From NCBI GenBank assembly GCA_018816585.1, contig JAHIVQ010000029.1, positions 1 to 8,782 of the forward strand: a DNA stretch of 8,782 nt, given 5' to 3'. Within the stretch, counting starts at the first letter, position 1, and the number at the start of each line of letters is the position of its first letter. Positions 1 through 5,580 of this stretch are shown here, one piece after another. Below the pieces are notes generated by a model, which was not told where the DNA came from, did no database searches, and worked only from the letters and a program-made list of their open reading frames with translations. The translations under genes were made by a program, and so were the position numbers. Origin of the DNA: Nanobdellota archaeon. Its GTDB lineage: Archaea; Nanobdellota; Nanobdellia; SCGC-AAA011-G17; JAFCDX01.

Positions 1-239
1 AGAGGAAATAATCTACAATCAAGTGGTTTTTGATTCTCATTCAAAATACATCCATTTTTACTTAAAAAATAACATTTTTTAGAATGGTGCATTGCAAAAG
101 CAGAACCTTCTTTTTTTATTTTAAATTTACCTTTAAATTTTTTTAATTTGTTTAAATCATCTCTTGTAAGAAAAATTTCAAATTCTTTACAGCACTTGCC
201 ATCACATTTTTTGCATAAATTAGAAAGCACCTGCACCAT
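1..239 (-). CDS. YkgJ-family cysteine-cluster protein, partial (C-terminus beyond window)
   Basis: The reverse strand reads 79 complete codons from the ATG at 239-237 and runs off the window edge. Seven cysteines are visible: C9, C12, C16 and C17 in the pattern CxxCxxxCC, then C56, C64 and C75, the last in a DCRLFP motif. This spacing, with CYFL and GCIL segments around the middle cysteines, is the signature of the YkgJ/UPF0153 family, putative Zn- or Fe-S-binding proteins of unknown biochemical role. The start is the first ATG after an in-frame TGA three codons upstream, and no upstream alternative exists. It lies downstream of the purD-like gene on the same strand with a 52-nt gap and its own TATA box, so it is probably transcribed separately. 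Family assignment is firm; function is unknown. Confidence 0.88.
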   Translation of the reverse strand, partial: MVQVLSNLCKKCDGKCCKEFEIFLTRDDLNKLKKFKGKFKIKKEGSAFAMHHSKKCYFLSKNGCILNENQKPLDCRLFP

Positions 240-267
240 ATGTATTCAAAGTTTTTATTAAAGAAGT

Positions 268-276
268 TATTTATAA
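268..276 (-). promoter_or_regulatory. TATA box for the YkgJ-family gene
   Basis: The reverse strand reads AACC followed by TTATAAATA, an archaeal BRE/TATA-like element. Its centre is about 33 bases before the ATG, so transcription should begin about 6-8 bases upstream of the start codon, giving a very short leader with no Shine-Dalgarno sequence. This is a prediction from pattern and spacing only. Confidence 0.55.
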
Positions 277-291
277 GGTTATGTAATAAAT

Positions 292-2706
292 TTAGTGTAT
301 ATAACCCCAAGTATGTAATCTATCACTATCCATACTCCACTTAACACCTATATCTGTCCTATAATACATATTCTGAAGCATTATATTCTTAAGCCTATGA
401 TACATTTGTTTTCTTGCTTCTTCAACTGTAATTCCAGAACCAGTAACAACTAGTACATAACCTTGTTCACCTGCAACTGTCCAAACACCTTCAACAATTT
501 TTACATCTCCAAGATGAATTCCATCTAAATTTGGTTTTTTAAAAAGTATCGAAAGATCCTTATAAATATCAACTTCATCTTTATCATAATAAGGGAAAGG
601 TGGTACAGCTATGACAACCCCAACTTGAAATCCTTTTTTTGTTTTGAATTCTGGTTTTTCTTTTTTAGCAATTGAATATAAAATTTCTCCCCAATTACTT
701 AGAACTCCTTCCATTTGTATACTTATTGTTGGATATCCAAATCTGCAAGTAAATTCAAGAGGATAAATACCACGGGCATTTACTATACAATTTATATCTA
801 TATATCCTACATAATTAGATTTTATTAATTCTTCTTTCATTTTAAATAAAGTACTATTAAAAAGTTCATTTGGGTGGGACCAATACATTAGTGTATTTCC
901 ACACCAATAAGGTTTTCCATTTCTTCTTACATACATTATATGATTTTCAACTTCGGCACAATATACTAATCCTTCATATTTAATTTTTTTTATATCTCTT
1001 TTATCAATCCAAGAATCTAATTTTTTTACCCTCTCATGAATTTCAAATTGTATTCTTGAAGCATCTGCCCAATGATCCTTTATCCAAACTTTACCTTTAC
1101 CTTGTCTTTGTTTAACAATACCCACTTTACCAACTTTTAATAATAATTCCTGAACATCATCAGCTAATTTTTTTGAGGAAGTATAAAATATTCTAAATCC
1201 TTCTTTCATATTTGTTCCATCACCAAGACAATACCATTCTAAAAATAATTCTAATTGTCTGCTACTCAAATTTTTAATGTTCATTGGAACAAATTTATCA
1301 TATGCTTTTCCAAACTGTTTAAGATATTCTGCTAATTGTTTATTATAAATATAAAAGAACCCTGATTTATTATCTCTACTTATTTTAAAAGGTAATTTAT
1401 CTAATAATTCTTTTATTTTTTTTGTTTTCTCAGGAACTTTTTGCGCGATAGTTATTTGATCTTTTGAAACAGATCCTTCAGCAATCCATATTCCTATAAA
1501 ACTAACCCAATCATCCATTAATATCTTTATTTCTGGACTGGCATGCATCATAACTTGGTTACCCTCATAGTGACCAATTGGAACTGAAGGCAATACAAAA
1601 TATTCTTCTTCAAATCCAATCCAATTTCCTATCCTTTTTATAACTGATTGAAATTCCATATCTTTAGCTTTAACAAACTTAAAATTAAGATTATCTTTTC
1701 TATAATCATTTTGAGAACATAAATACATATTATGATCAGGAGTAACTTGAATATCTAAAGTCTGGTTTTCAACAGCAATAAGTTCTTTATGATGATTAAA
1801 ATTCACTAAATATTTAGGTTTATGAAATTCAATTGAATCATTTGAGGGATTTAGTGTACATATATTATGTTGCATAGATAAATCTTTAAAAAATTTCCAT
1901 CCTTCTTCTGTTAATACTTCTGTTTTATCATCATAACATCCCATCTCGCCGGTGTAAGGACCAATATCCCCGGGAAATAATTTTTTATGTTCAAAATTAA
2001 CATTTATAGGATATATAAAATCTTCACCATTAAAAAATGCTCCAACTGCAATTTCTACACCGACTGCCATTTTTTGCAATTGAAATTTTTTTATTTTTTT
2101 AGCCCAAAGTTTTTTATTTAATTCTAAAATTTCTATTAAGTCTTTTCCATCTTCCTCTTGTCCCATAAATAAAACTCCCTTTAAATCTGAAGAAATTGTA
2201 CCAGATGGTTTGAAAACATAACGTCCAGGATTTGTTTTAATAAATTCTATAGCTGAATTAAAATTATCAAAATCCTGATGAAGTAAAACTAACATTCCTA
2301 CTCTTTGCATTTCATTTTGACTAAATTCTCTATCTTCTTCTAATTTATCTGTATATTTACTTCCACCAACGACCAATTTTCCAGAGGTTCTTAGTGAATC
2401 TGCTATACTTCCAAATCCAGTATCATCAAAAACAATTACATCTGCCCAATCAGTGTAATCTTTCCAATTTTCAATTTTATCAAGAATTCCATCGTAAACA
2501 TCTTTATCTCCTTCCTTATCTATATAAACCTTAACTTCATGTCCTTCTTTTTTTAATTGCCATGCTAAATCACCAGATAAAGATTCCCATGAAATAAATA
2601 AAAATTTCTTTGGTGAAGATGTCAAATTAGTTTTTTCTTCATTGCCATTTTTTCCATTACCATTTCCATTCTTATGTTCTCCATTAGTTTGAATTTTATT
2701 TTCCAT
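292..2706 (-). CDS. purD: PurD-like ATP-grasp ligase (phosphoribosylamine-glycine ligase family) interrupted by an intein
   Basis: The 804-residue precursor is a 456-residue host protein split by a 348-residue intein (residues 257-604). Host landmarks match the GARS/PurD family: an N-terminal domain containing SGDLAWQLKKEGHEV, KPSG at about 166-169 in the ATP-grasp nucleotide-binding region, LQKMAVGVEIAVGAFFNG at 210-227, GDIGPYTGEMG just before the intein (family GPNTGGMG), and LEFTCRFGYPT at 650-660 (family EFNxRFGDPE). PurD joins phosphoribosylamine and glycine using ATP in purine synthesis. The N-terminal glycine-rich loop and the ATP-binding GLAAGKGV segment are poorly conserved (the latter reads GTISSDLKGV) and no other purine gene is nearby, so the true substrate may differ. 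Residues 1-33 are an Asn/Gly/Lys-rich low-complexity extension with no internal Met, so ATG 2706 is the only reasonable start. Family call is strong; exact reaction uncertain. Confidence 0.85.
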   Translation of the reverse strand: MENKIQTNGEHKNGNGNGKNGNEEKTNLTSSPKKFLFISWESLSGDLAWQLKKEGHEVKVYIDKEGDKDVYDGILDKIENWKDYTDWADVIVFDDTGFGSIADSLRTSGKLVVGGSKYTDKLEEDREFSQNEMQRVGMLVLLHQDFDNFNSAIEFIKTNPGRYVFKPSGTISSDLKGVLFMGQEEDGKDLIEILELNKKLWAKKIKKFQLQKMAVGVEIAVGAFFNGEDFIYPINVNFEHKKLFPGDIGPYTGEMGCYDDKTEVLTEEGWKFFKDLSMQHNICTLNPSNDSIEFHKPKYLVNFNHHKELIAVENQTLDIQVTPDHNMYLCSQNDYRKDNLNFKFVKAKDMEFQSVIKRIGNWIGFEEEYFVLPSVPIGHYEGNQVMMHASPEIKILMDDWVSFIGIWIAEGSVSKDQITIAQKVPEKTKKIKELLDKLPFKISRDNKSGFFYIYNKQLAEYLKQFGKAYDKFVPMNIKNLSSRQLELFLEWYCLGDGTNMKEGFRIFYTSSKKLADDVQELLLKVGKVGIVKQRQGKGKVWIKDHWADASRIQFEIHERVKKLDSWIDKRDIKKIKYEGLVYCAEVENHIMYVRRNGKPYWCGNTLMYWSHPNELFNSTLFKMKEELIKSNYVGYIDINCIVNARGIYPLEFTCRFGYPTISIQMEGVLSNWGEILYSIAKKEKPEFKTKKGFQVGVVIAVPPFPYYDKDEVDIYKDLSILFKKPNLDGIHLGDVKIVEGVWTVAGEQGYVLVVTGSGITVEEARKQMYHRLKNIMLQNMYYRTDIGVKWSMDSDRLHTWGYIH
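895..1938 (-). mobile_element. Intein with LAGLIDADG homing endonuclease domain inside the PurD-like gene
   Basis: This in-frame 348-codon insert is a protein-splicing element. Block A begins at Cys257 (CYDDKTEVLTEEGW). Block B is TPDH at 322-325. Two LAGLIDADG-type motifs follow: IGIWIAEGS at 404-412 with acidic Glu410, and LEWYCLGDG at 489-497 with Asp496, so both presumed metal-binding acids of the endonuclease are present. Block F is VYCAEVENHIMYVRRNGKP (581-599), and block G ends WCGN at 601-604, followed by Thr605 as the +1 extein nucleophile. The penultimate residue is Gly instead of the common His, a variant known in other inteins. All splicing blocks look intact, so the element is probably active. 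It sits in the conserved GPYTGEMG active-site loop, so the enzyme would be inactive until splicing. Removal restores a continuous GEMG-TLMYW host sequence. Confidence 0.95.
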
Positions 2707-2733
2707 TTTACTACCAAATTTTATAATTAACTT

Positions 2734-2742
2734 GTATAAAAA
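2734..2742 (-). promoter_or_regulatory. TATA box for the PurD-like gene
   Basis: The reverse strand reads AAAACC followed by TTTTTATAC, resembling the AACC-TATA element before the YkgJ-family gene. The centre is about 32 bases before the ATG, predicting a leader of roughly 6-7 bases without a Shine-Dalgarno sequence. A second AT-rich string at 2721-2728 is too close to the start to serve as the TATA box. Confidence 0.5.
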
Positions 2743-2773
2743 GGTTTTTATTAAAAAATATTTTTCAGAAAAG

Positions 2774-2781
2774 TTTATATT
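2774..2781 (+). promoter_or_regulatory. TATA box for the glycosyltransferase gene
   Basis: TTTATATT preceded by the purine-rich GAAAAG (BRE-like). Its centre is 25.5 bases before the A of the ATG, the distance at which archaeal transcription starts on the start codon itself, so a leaderless mRNA is predicted. Confidence 0.6.
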
Positions 2782-2802
2782 ACAAAATATCTTTTTTAAT
2801 AT

Positions 2803-3504
2803 ATGTTATTATCAATAATAATCCCAACTTTAAATGAAGAAAAGAATTTGAAAAAGCTATTACAATCTTTAAAAAAACAAAAATTCAAAGATTATGAGAT
2901 CATTATATCAGATAATAATAGCAAAGATAAGACTAAAAGTATAGCAAAAAAATTCAAATGTAGGATTGTTAAAGGGGGGTTACCTGCAAAAGCAAGAAAT
3001 AATGGTGCAAAACTAGCAAAAGGAGATTATTTATTATTTTTAGATGCAGATGTTATCTTACCAGACAATTTTTTAAGTAAGATAATCAGTGAATTTGAAG
3101 AAAAATATTTTGAAATTGCATCACCTTATATAAAACCACTAACAAATAAGCTTTTTATAAAATTTTATCATCATATATATAATATTTGGATGTATTCTAT
3201 GCAAAAAATAGATCCTTATGCCCCTGGATTCTGCATATTAATAAAAAAATCTGCTTTTAAACAAATAAAGGGATTTGATGAAACCATAAAATTAGCTGAA
3301 GATCATGCTCTTGCAAGAAAAGCTTTTAGAAATAAAATAAGATATGGAATATTAAAAAGTTCGAAAGTTCTAGTTTCAATAAGAAGATTTGAAACAGAAG
3401 GAACTTTAAGATTATTAATGATATATCTGTCTGCGATGTTATATAGAATATTTATAAGTGAAATAAGAACTAATATTTTTAAGTATGAATTTAAACATAA
3501 ATAA
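2803..3504 (+). CDS. Family 2 glycosyltransferase
   Basis: A 233-residue GT-A fold glycosyltransferase. The N-terminus SIIIPTLNEEKNLKKLL (4-20) is the classic GT2 opening. DNNSKDKT (37-44) is the nucleotide-binding strand and following loop. FLDADV at 79-84 carries the D81-x-D83 metal-binding motif for a nucleotide-sugar donor. E166-D167 in LAEDHALARKA is the expected acceptor-side ED region. The hydrophobic stretch at about 201-218 could touch the membrane, but no clear multi-spanning region is seen. Such enzymes transfer sugars to lipids, polysaccharides or glycans at the cytoplasmic face; donor and acceptor cannot be read here. The start is supported by a TATA box exactly placed for a leaderless transcript. 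The gene is divergent from the PurD-like gene, and its stop codon directly abuts the 3' end of a convergent tRNA gene. Confidence 0.9.
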   Translation: MLLSIIIPTLNEEKNLKKLLQSLKKQKFKDYEIIISDNNSKDKTKSIAKKFKCRIVKGGLPAKARNNGAKLAKGDYLLFLDADVILPDNFLSKIISEFEEKYFEIASPYIKPLTNKLFIKFYHHIYNIWMYSMQKIDPYAPGFCILIKKSAFKQIKGFDETIKLAEDHALARKAFRNKIRYGILKSSKVLVSIRRFETEGTLRLLMIYLSAMLYRIFISEIRTNIFKYEFKHK

Positions 3505-3588
3505 TGCCCCTACAGGGATTCGAACCCTGATCAAAACCTTTTTACATGTTTCCGCAAGGTTCCATGCTATCCATTGCACCATAAGGGC
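3505..3588 (-). tRNA. tRNA-Arg (anticodon GCG), probable 12-nt intron
   Basis: Read on the reverse strand, a full cloverleaf forms. The acceptor GCCCTTA pairs with TAGGGGC (one G-T pair). The D stem is GTGC with GCAT and an AATGGATA loop. The anticodon stem is GAACC with GGTTT. The variable region is TGAT. The T stem is CAGGG with CCCTG around TTCGAAT, and the discriminator is A. CCA is not encoded. Nineteen bases lie between the anticodon stem strands; removing 12 after position 37 leaves the seven-base loop TTGCGGA with anticodon GCG (bases 3555-3553), reading CGC and CGU. A20, C35 and G37 fit tRNA-Arg. The 3' end touches the stop codon of the glycosyltransferase with no spacer. A TATA-like TTTAAAA lies 28 bases upstream, over the end of the PHP gene. 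Confidence 0.88.
3540..3551 (-). other. Predicted 12-nt tRNA intron at canonical position 37/38
   Basis: The intron would be AAACATGTAAAA. Intron bases TGTA (3546-3543) can pair with T33-G34-C35-G36 (two Watson-Crick and two G-U pairs), leaving AAA as the 3' bulge (3542-3540) and GAA as the 5' bulge (3552-3550), with T32 pairing A38. This is a reduced bulge-helix form recognisable by the archaeal tRNA endonuclease. Exact ends could slide by a base or so within the A-runs, but the mature loop would be the same. Confidence 0.7.
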
Positions 3589-3612
3589 ATAATATAAAAT
3601 AGAATTGTTTTC

Positions 3613-3619
3613 TTTTAAA
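3613..3619 (-). promoter_or_regulatory. TATA-like element for tRNA-Arg, overlapping the PHP gene stop codon
   Basis: The reverse strand reads GTTTAAAAG; TTTAAAA is centred 28 bases before the tRNA 5' end, a normal archaeal spacing. It includes the TAA stop codon of the upstream PHP gene (3617-3615), so coding and promoter sequence are shared. Readthrough from the PHP gene could also supply the tRNA. Confidence 0.45.
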
Positions 3620-4451
3620 CCTTATTATTAAGTATTTTTCTTTTGCCAAATCCAAGAACTCTTGTAAAATAATATAATGGATGGGTCGCGTGCTTTCTTA
3701 ATGCCCAACTTCTTGATACTAACATTCTTGGGATTCTTCCACTATAATAATATACTTTTATCTTTTTCTTCTTTAAATTATCCAAAAAAGTATCTGTATT
3801 TTTACAGTCACAATAACATAATACTTTACCTAAATCAAATCTAACATGACCATCACTTCCAGCACTAAATGCTTTACTATTTTTCTCTGCTAATTCAAGA
3901 GCCTTCATATTTTCATTTTTTAATAAATGTCCGTTCATAACTTCAACCGCATCAAATTTTTTAAGAAGCTTAAATTTATCATTTCCCTTTTCTATATAAG
4001 GTTTATTTACTAATCTACCAATACTATGATAAAAACTAAATGGATGAGGTAAAGAAGAAATCCCATTAAATTTCTTTGAGCACTCAATCAACTCATGCCC
4101 ATTTAACTTTATTCCTGCATAACGTGGATTTCTTTTATTAGGTTTTATATATTTATTATAAAATCCAATTAAATCACTTATTTTATAAAAGTAAAAAAGC
4201 ATATCAAGATTTTCAGAGTTTCTTACTTCAATCCCTGGAATAAGATTAATTTCCTCTGCACTTGCAAGAACTGAACCTCTTATTTCATTATGATCAGTTA
4301 TTGATAATCCTATATTATTCTTTTTACATATCCTTGAAATTGTATCTATCTTTGCAGAACCATCTGAGTAATTAGTATGAAAATGCATATCAAAGAACAA
4401 GCCTTTTTTCTTAAGCTCATTTATATCTACAGATTCAGAAGCTAACTTCAT
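3615..4451 (-). CDS. PHP-domain metal-dependent phosphoesterase
   Basis: A 278-residue protein of the PHP family, related to bacterial TrpH/YciV-type phosphoesterases. Metal-binding motifs appear in order: D21-x-H23-x-H25 with the following YSDGS (D30), ITDHN with D53-H54, IPGIEV with E75, LPHPFSFYHS with H136, and SAGSDGHV with D200 and H202. This set can hold the usual multi-metal centre that hydrolyses phosphoester bonds. Residues 235-272 form a basic, aromatic-rich tail (YYSGRIPRMLVSRSW, LRKHATHPLYYFTRVLG), whose role is not known. The substrate cannot be deduced: known relatives act on 3',5'-bisphosphates, histidinol phosphate or nucleic acid ends. The start lies 25.5 bases from a palindromic TATA box shared with the divergent zinc-ribbon operon. 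Confidence 0.88.
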   Translation of the reverse strand: MKLASESVDINELKKKGLFFDMHFHTNYSDGSAKIDTISRICKKNNIGLSITDHNEIRGSVLASAEEINLIPGIEVRNSENLDMLFYFYKISDLIGFYNKYIKPNKRNPRYAGIKLNGHELIECSKKFNGISSLPHPFSFYHSIGRLVNKPYIEKGNDKFKLLKKFDAVEVMNGHLLKNENMKALELAEKNSKAFSAGSDGHVRFDLGKVLCYCDCKNTDTFLDNLKKKKIKVYYYSGRIPRMLVSRSWALRKHATHPLYYFTRVLGFGKRKILNNKV

Positions 4452-4466
4452 GAGTATTTTAAATTC

Positions 4467-4486
4467 AAAATCTTTATAAAGATTTT
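4467..4486. promoter_or_regulatory. Palindromic TATA element shared by divergent PHP and zinc-ribbon/aEF-1beta genes
   Basis: A perfect 20-base palindrome (half-site AAAATCTTTA) with TTTATAAA at its core lies in the 50-base gap between the two start codons. Its axis, 4476.5, is exactly 25.5 bases from the A of each ATG (4451 minus, 4502 plus). The gap holds no other TATA candidate at the right distance for either gene. The reading is one TATA box able to direct leaderless transcription both ways. Confidence 0.65.
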
Positions 4487-4501
4487 CTTATCTCTAAAAC
4501 T

Positions 4502-4675
4502 ATGGAAATTGATTTAAAATGCAATTCATGCAAGGAAAACATAGACCAAAATAAGGGTTCTAGTGTATTTAAATGCCCAAGCTGCGCAAAGCAAAAAATA
4601 ATCAGATGCAATAGATGCAAGAAAACAGGTATTAGATACAAATGTAATAGTTGTGGATTTATAGGACCAAATTAA
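4502..4675 (+). CDS. Small zinc-ribbon protein linked to translation (COG2888/HVO_2753-like)
   Basis: A 57-residue protein with four CxxC pairs: C7/C10, C25/C28, C36/C39 and C48/C51, enough for two zinc sites. Sequence and length fit the archaeal family annotated as a predicted Zn-ribbon RNA-binding protein with a function in translation (COG2888, HVO_2753 in Haloferax). In many archaea this gene directly precedes aEF-1beta, and here the next gene is aEF-1beta after a single base (TAA-A-ATG). The start is placed by the shared palindromic TATA box 25.5 bases upstream, so the mRNA should be leaderless. The biochemical role is not established; a ribosome- or RNA-associated function is inferred from the family name and this conserved neighbourhood. 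Confidence 0.92.
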   Translation: MEIDLKCNSCKENIDQNKGSSVFKCPSCAKQKIIRCNRCKKTGIRYKCNSCGFIGPN

Positions 4676-4676
4676 A

Positions 4677-4952
4677 ATGGCACAGGTTGTTGTTACAATA
4701 AAGATAATGCCTAAATCTCCTGATGTAGATTTAAAGATTATAGAAGAAAAAGCAAAAGAAGAAATAACCAAATTTGGTGGGGATACAGGAAAAGTAGAAA
4801 TAGAACCAATAGCATTTGGTTTAAAGGCAGTCAATCTAATTTTTGTAATGGATGAATCTATAGGTAATATTGACCCTTTAGAAAGCAAAATTTCTGAAAT
4901 TGATGGTGTACAAAGCGCAGAAGTGACTGATGTTAGAAGGGCACTAGGATAA
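4677..4952 (+). CDS. ef1b: Archaeal elongation factor 1-beta (aEF-1beta)
   Basis: A 91-residue protein of the usual length for archaeal EF-1beta, the guanine-nucleotide exchange factor that reloads EF-1alpha with GTP in the cytoplasm during translation elongation. It starts with VVVTIKIMPKSPDVDL (4-19), continues through the conserved segment IEPIAFGLKAVNLIFVMDES (42-61), and ends with VQSAEVTDVRRALG; these blocks define the family. It is the second gene of the zinc-ribbon, aEF-1beta, HIT operon, with one base separating it from each neighbour and an identical TAAAATG junction on both sides. An AGGA at 4663-4666 within the zinc-ribbon gene, 10 bases before the start, may act as a weak Shine-Dalgarno sequence; otherwise translation may depend on re-initiation. 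Confidence 0.96.
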   Translation: MAQVVVTIKIMPKSPDVDLKIIEEKAKEEITKFGGDTGKVEIEPIAFGLKAVNLIFVMDESIGNIDPLESKISEIDGVQSAEVTDVRRALG

Positions 4953-4953
4953 A

Positions 4954-5580
4954 ATGTCTATACAAGAAAAATTAAGTGTTTTAGAAGAAGAGATTAAAGA
5001 ATTATCAGACGAAGAAAAAAAGCTGAGATTAAATGAATTTATTTCTCAATTGCCAGAAGAAGAATTAAATATGCTAAAGGAAAAACAATGTCCTTTTTGT
5101 TTGATGGCTTCTAATAAAATAAATACAAAGAAAATTTATGAAGATTCAAAAGTTCTTGGTGTTCTTGATATAAATCCTGCTAATGCAGGTCATATATTAT
5201 TATTTCCAAAAAAGCATTACCAATATTTGTCAAATATGCCTGATGAAGAAGCATCACATATGTTTTTAATAGCAAAAAAATTAGGGGATAAAATAATAAA
5301 CTCATTCAAGGCAAAAGGATTTAATATCTTTCTAGCCTCTGGTTTTGCAGCAGGGCAGAAAGCAGATCATATAATAGTTCATATAATACCAAGACAGGAA
5401 AATGATAATATTAATTTCAACTGGGAAGCAAAAAAATTATCTGAAGAAGAATTTAATGATGTTCAAAGATTATTAATGATGGAAAATATAGAAATTCCAA
5501 AAGATCCAGTTCGTGAAAAACCAAAAGAGGGTATAAAAGAAATTCTAAAAAAATATAATCTTGACAAAAGAATACCTTAA
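4954..5580 (+). CDS. HIT-domain protein lacking the catalytic histidine
   Basis: A 208-residue histidine-triad protein. Residues 1-44 are a charged helical, possibly coiled-coil extension. C46-x-x-C49 in QCPFC, likely with a downstream His, forms a structural zinc site seen in many HIT proteins. NAGHILLFPKKH (77-88) and AGQKADHIIVHIIPR (133-147) are typical HIT blocks. The triad normally reads H-x-H-x-H; here it is H139-I-I141-V-H143, so the middle His, the nucleophile of nucleotidyl hydrolases and transferases, is Ile. The codon is unambiguous (ATA). The protein may therefore bind nucleotides without cleaving them, or use another residue. The roughly 55-residue basic tail has no recognised domain. 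It is last in the translation operon, and its stop overlaps that of the convergent prepilin peptidase gene (TTAA, 5577-5580). The family is certain; the function is not. Confidence 0.9.
   Translation: MSIQEKLSVLEEEIKELSDEEKKLRLNEFISQLPEEELNMLKEKQCPFCLMASNKINTKKIYEDSKVLGVLDINPANAGHILLFPKKHYQYLSNMPDEEASHMFLIAKKLGDKIINSFKAKGFNIFLASGFAAGQKADHIIVHIIPRQENDNINFNWEAKKLSEEEFNDVQRLLMMENIEIPKDPVREKPKEGIKEILKKYNLDKRIP

Noticed and set aside
895..1938. Insertion as a separate host domain or transposon inside purD
   Set aside because: It is in frame, begins with Cys, ends with Asn before Thr, and holds intein blocks A, B, F, G and LAGLIDADG motifs; no inverted repeats or target duplication flank it.
3505..3588. 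tRNA pseudogene caused by an oversized anticodon loop
   Set aside because: All other arms pair well, Arg identity bases are present, and the excess fits an intron at the canonical archaeal position.
4467..4486. Palindrome as an operator for a dimeric repressor or as a terminator hairpin
   Set aside because: Its core is TTTATAAA at exact TATA distance from both starts, and the hairpin would be AT-only in the stem centre with no U-tract context. An added regulator site cannot be excluded.
4526..4888. 120-codon minus-strand open frame
   Set aside because: It lies antisense across the zinc-ribbon and aEF-1beta genes, both recognised families; the protein shows no motif and has no promoter.
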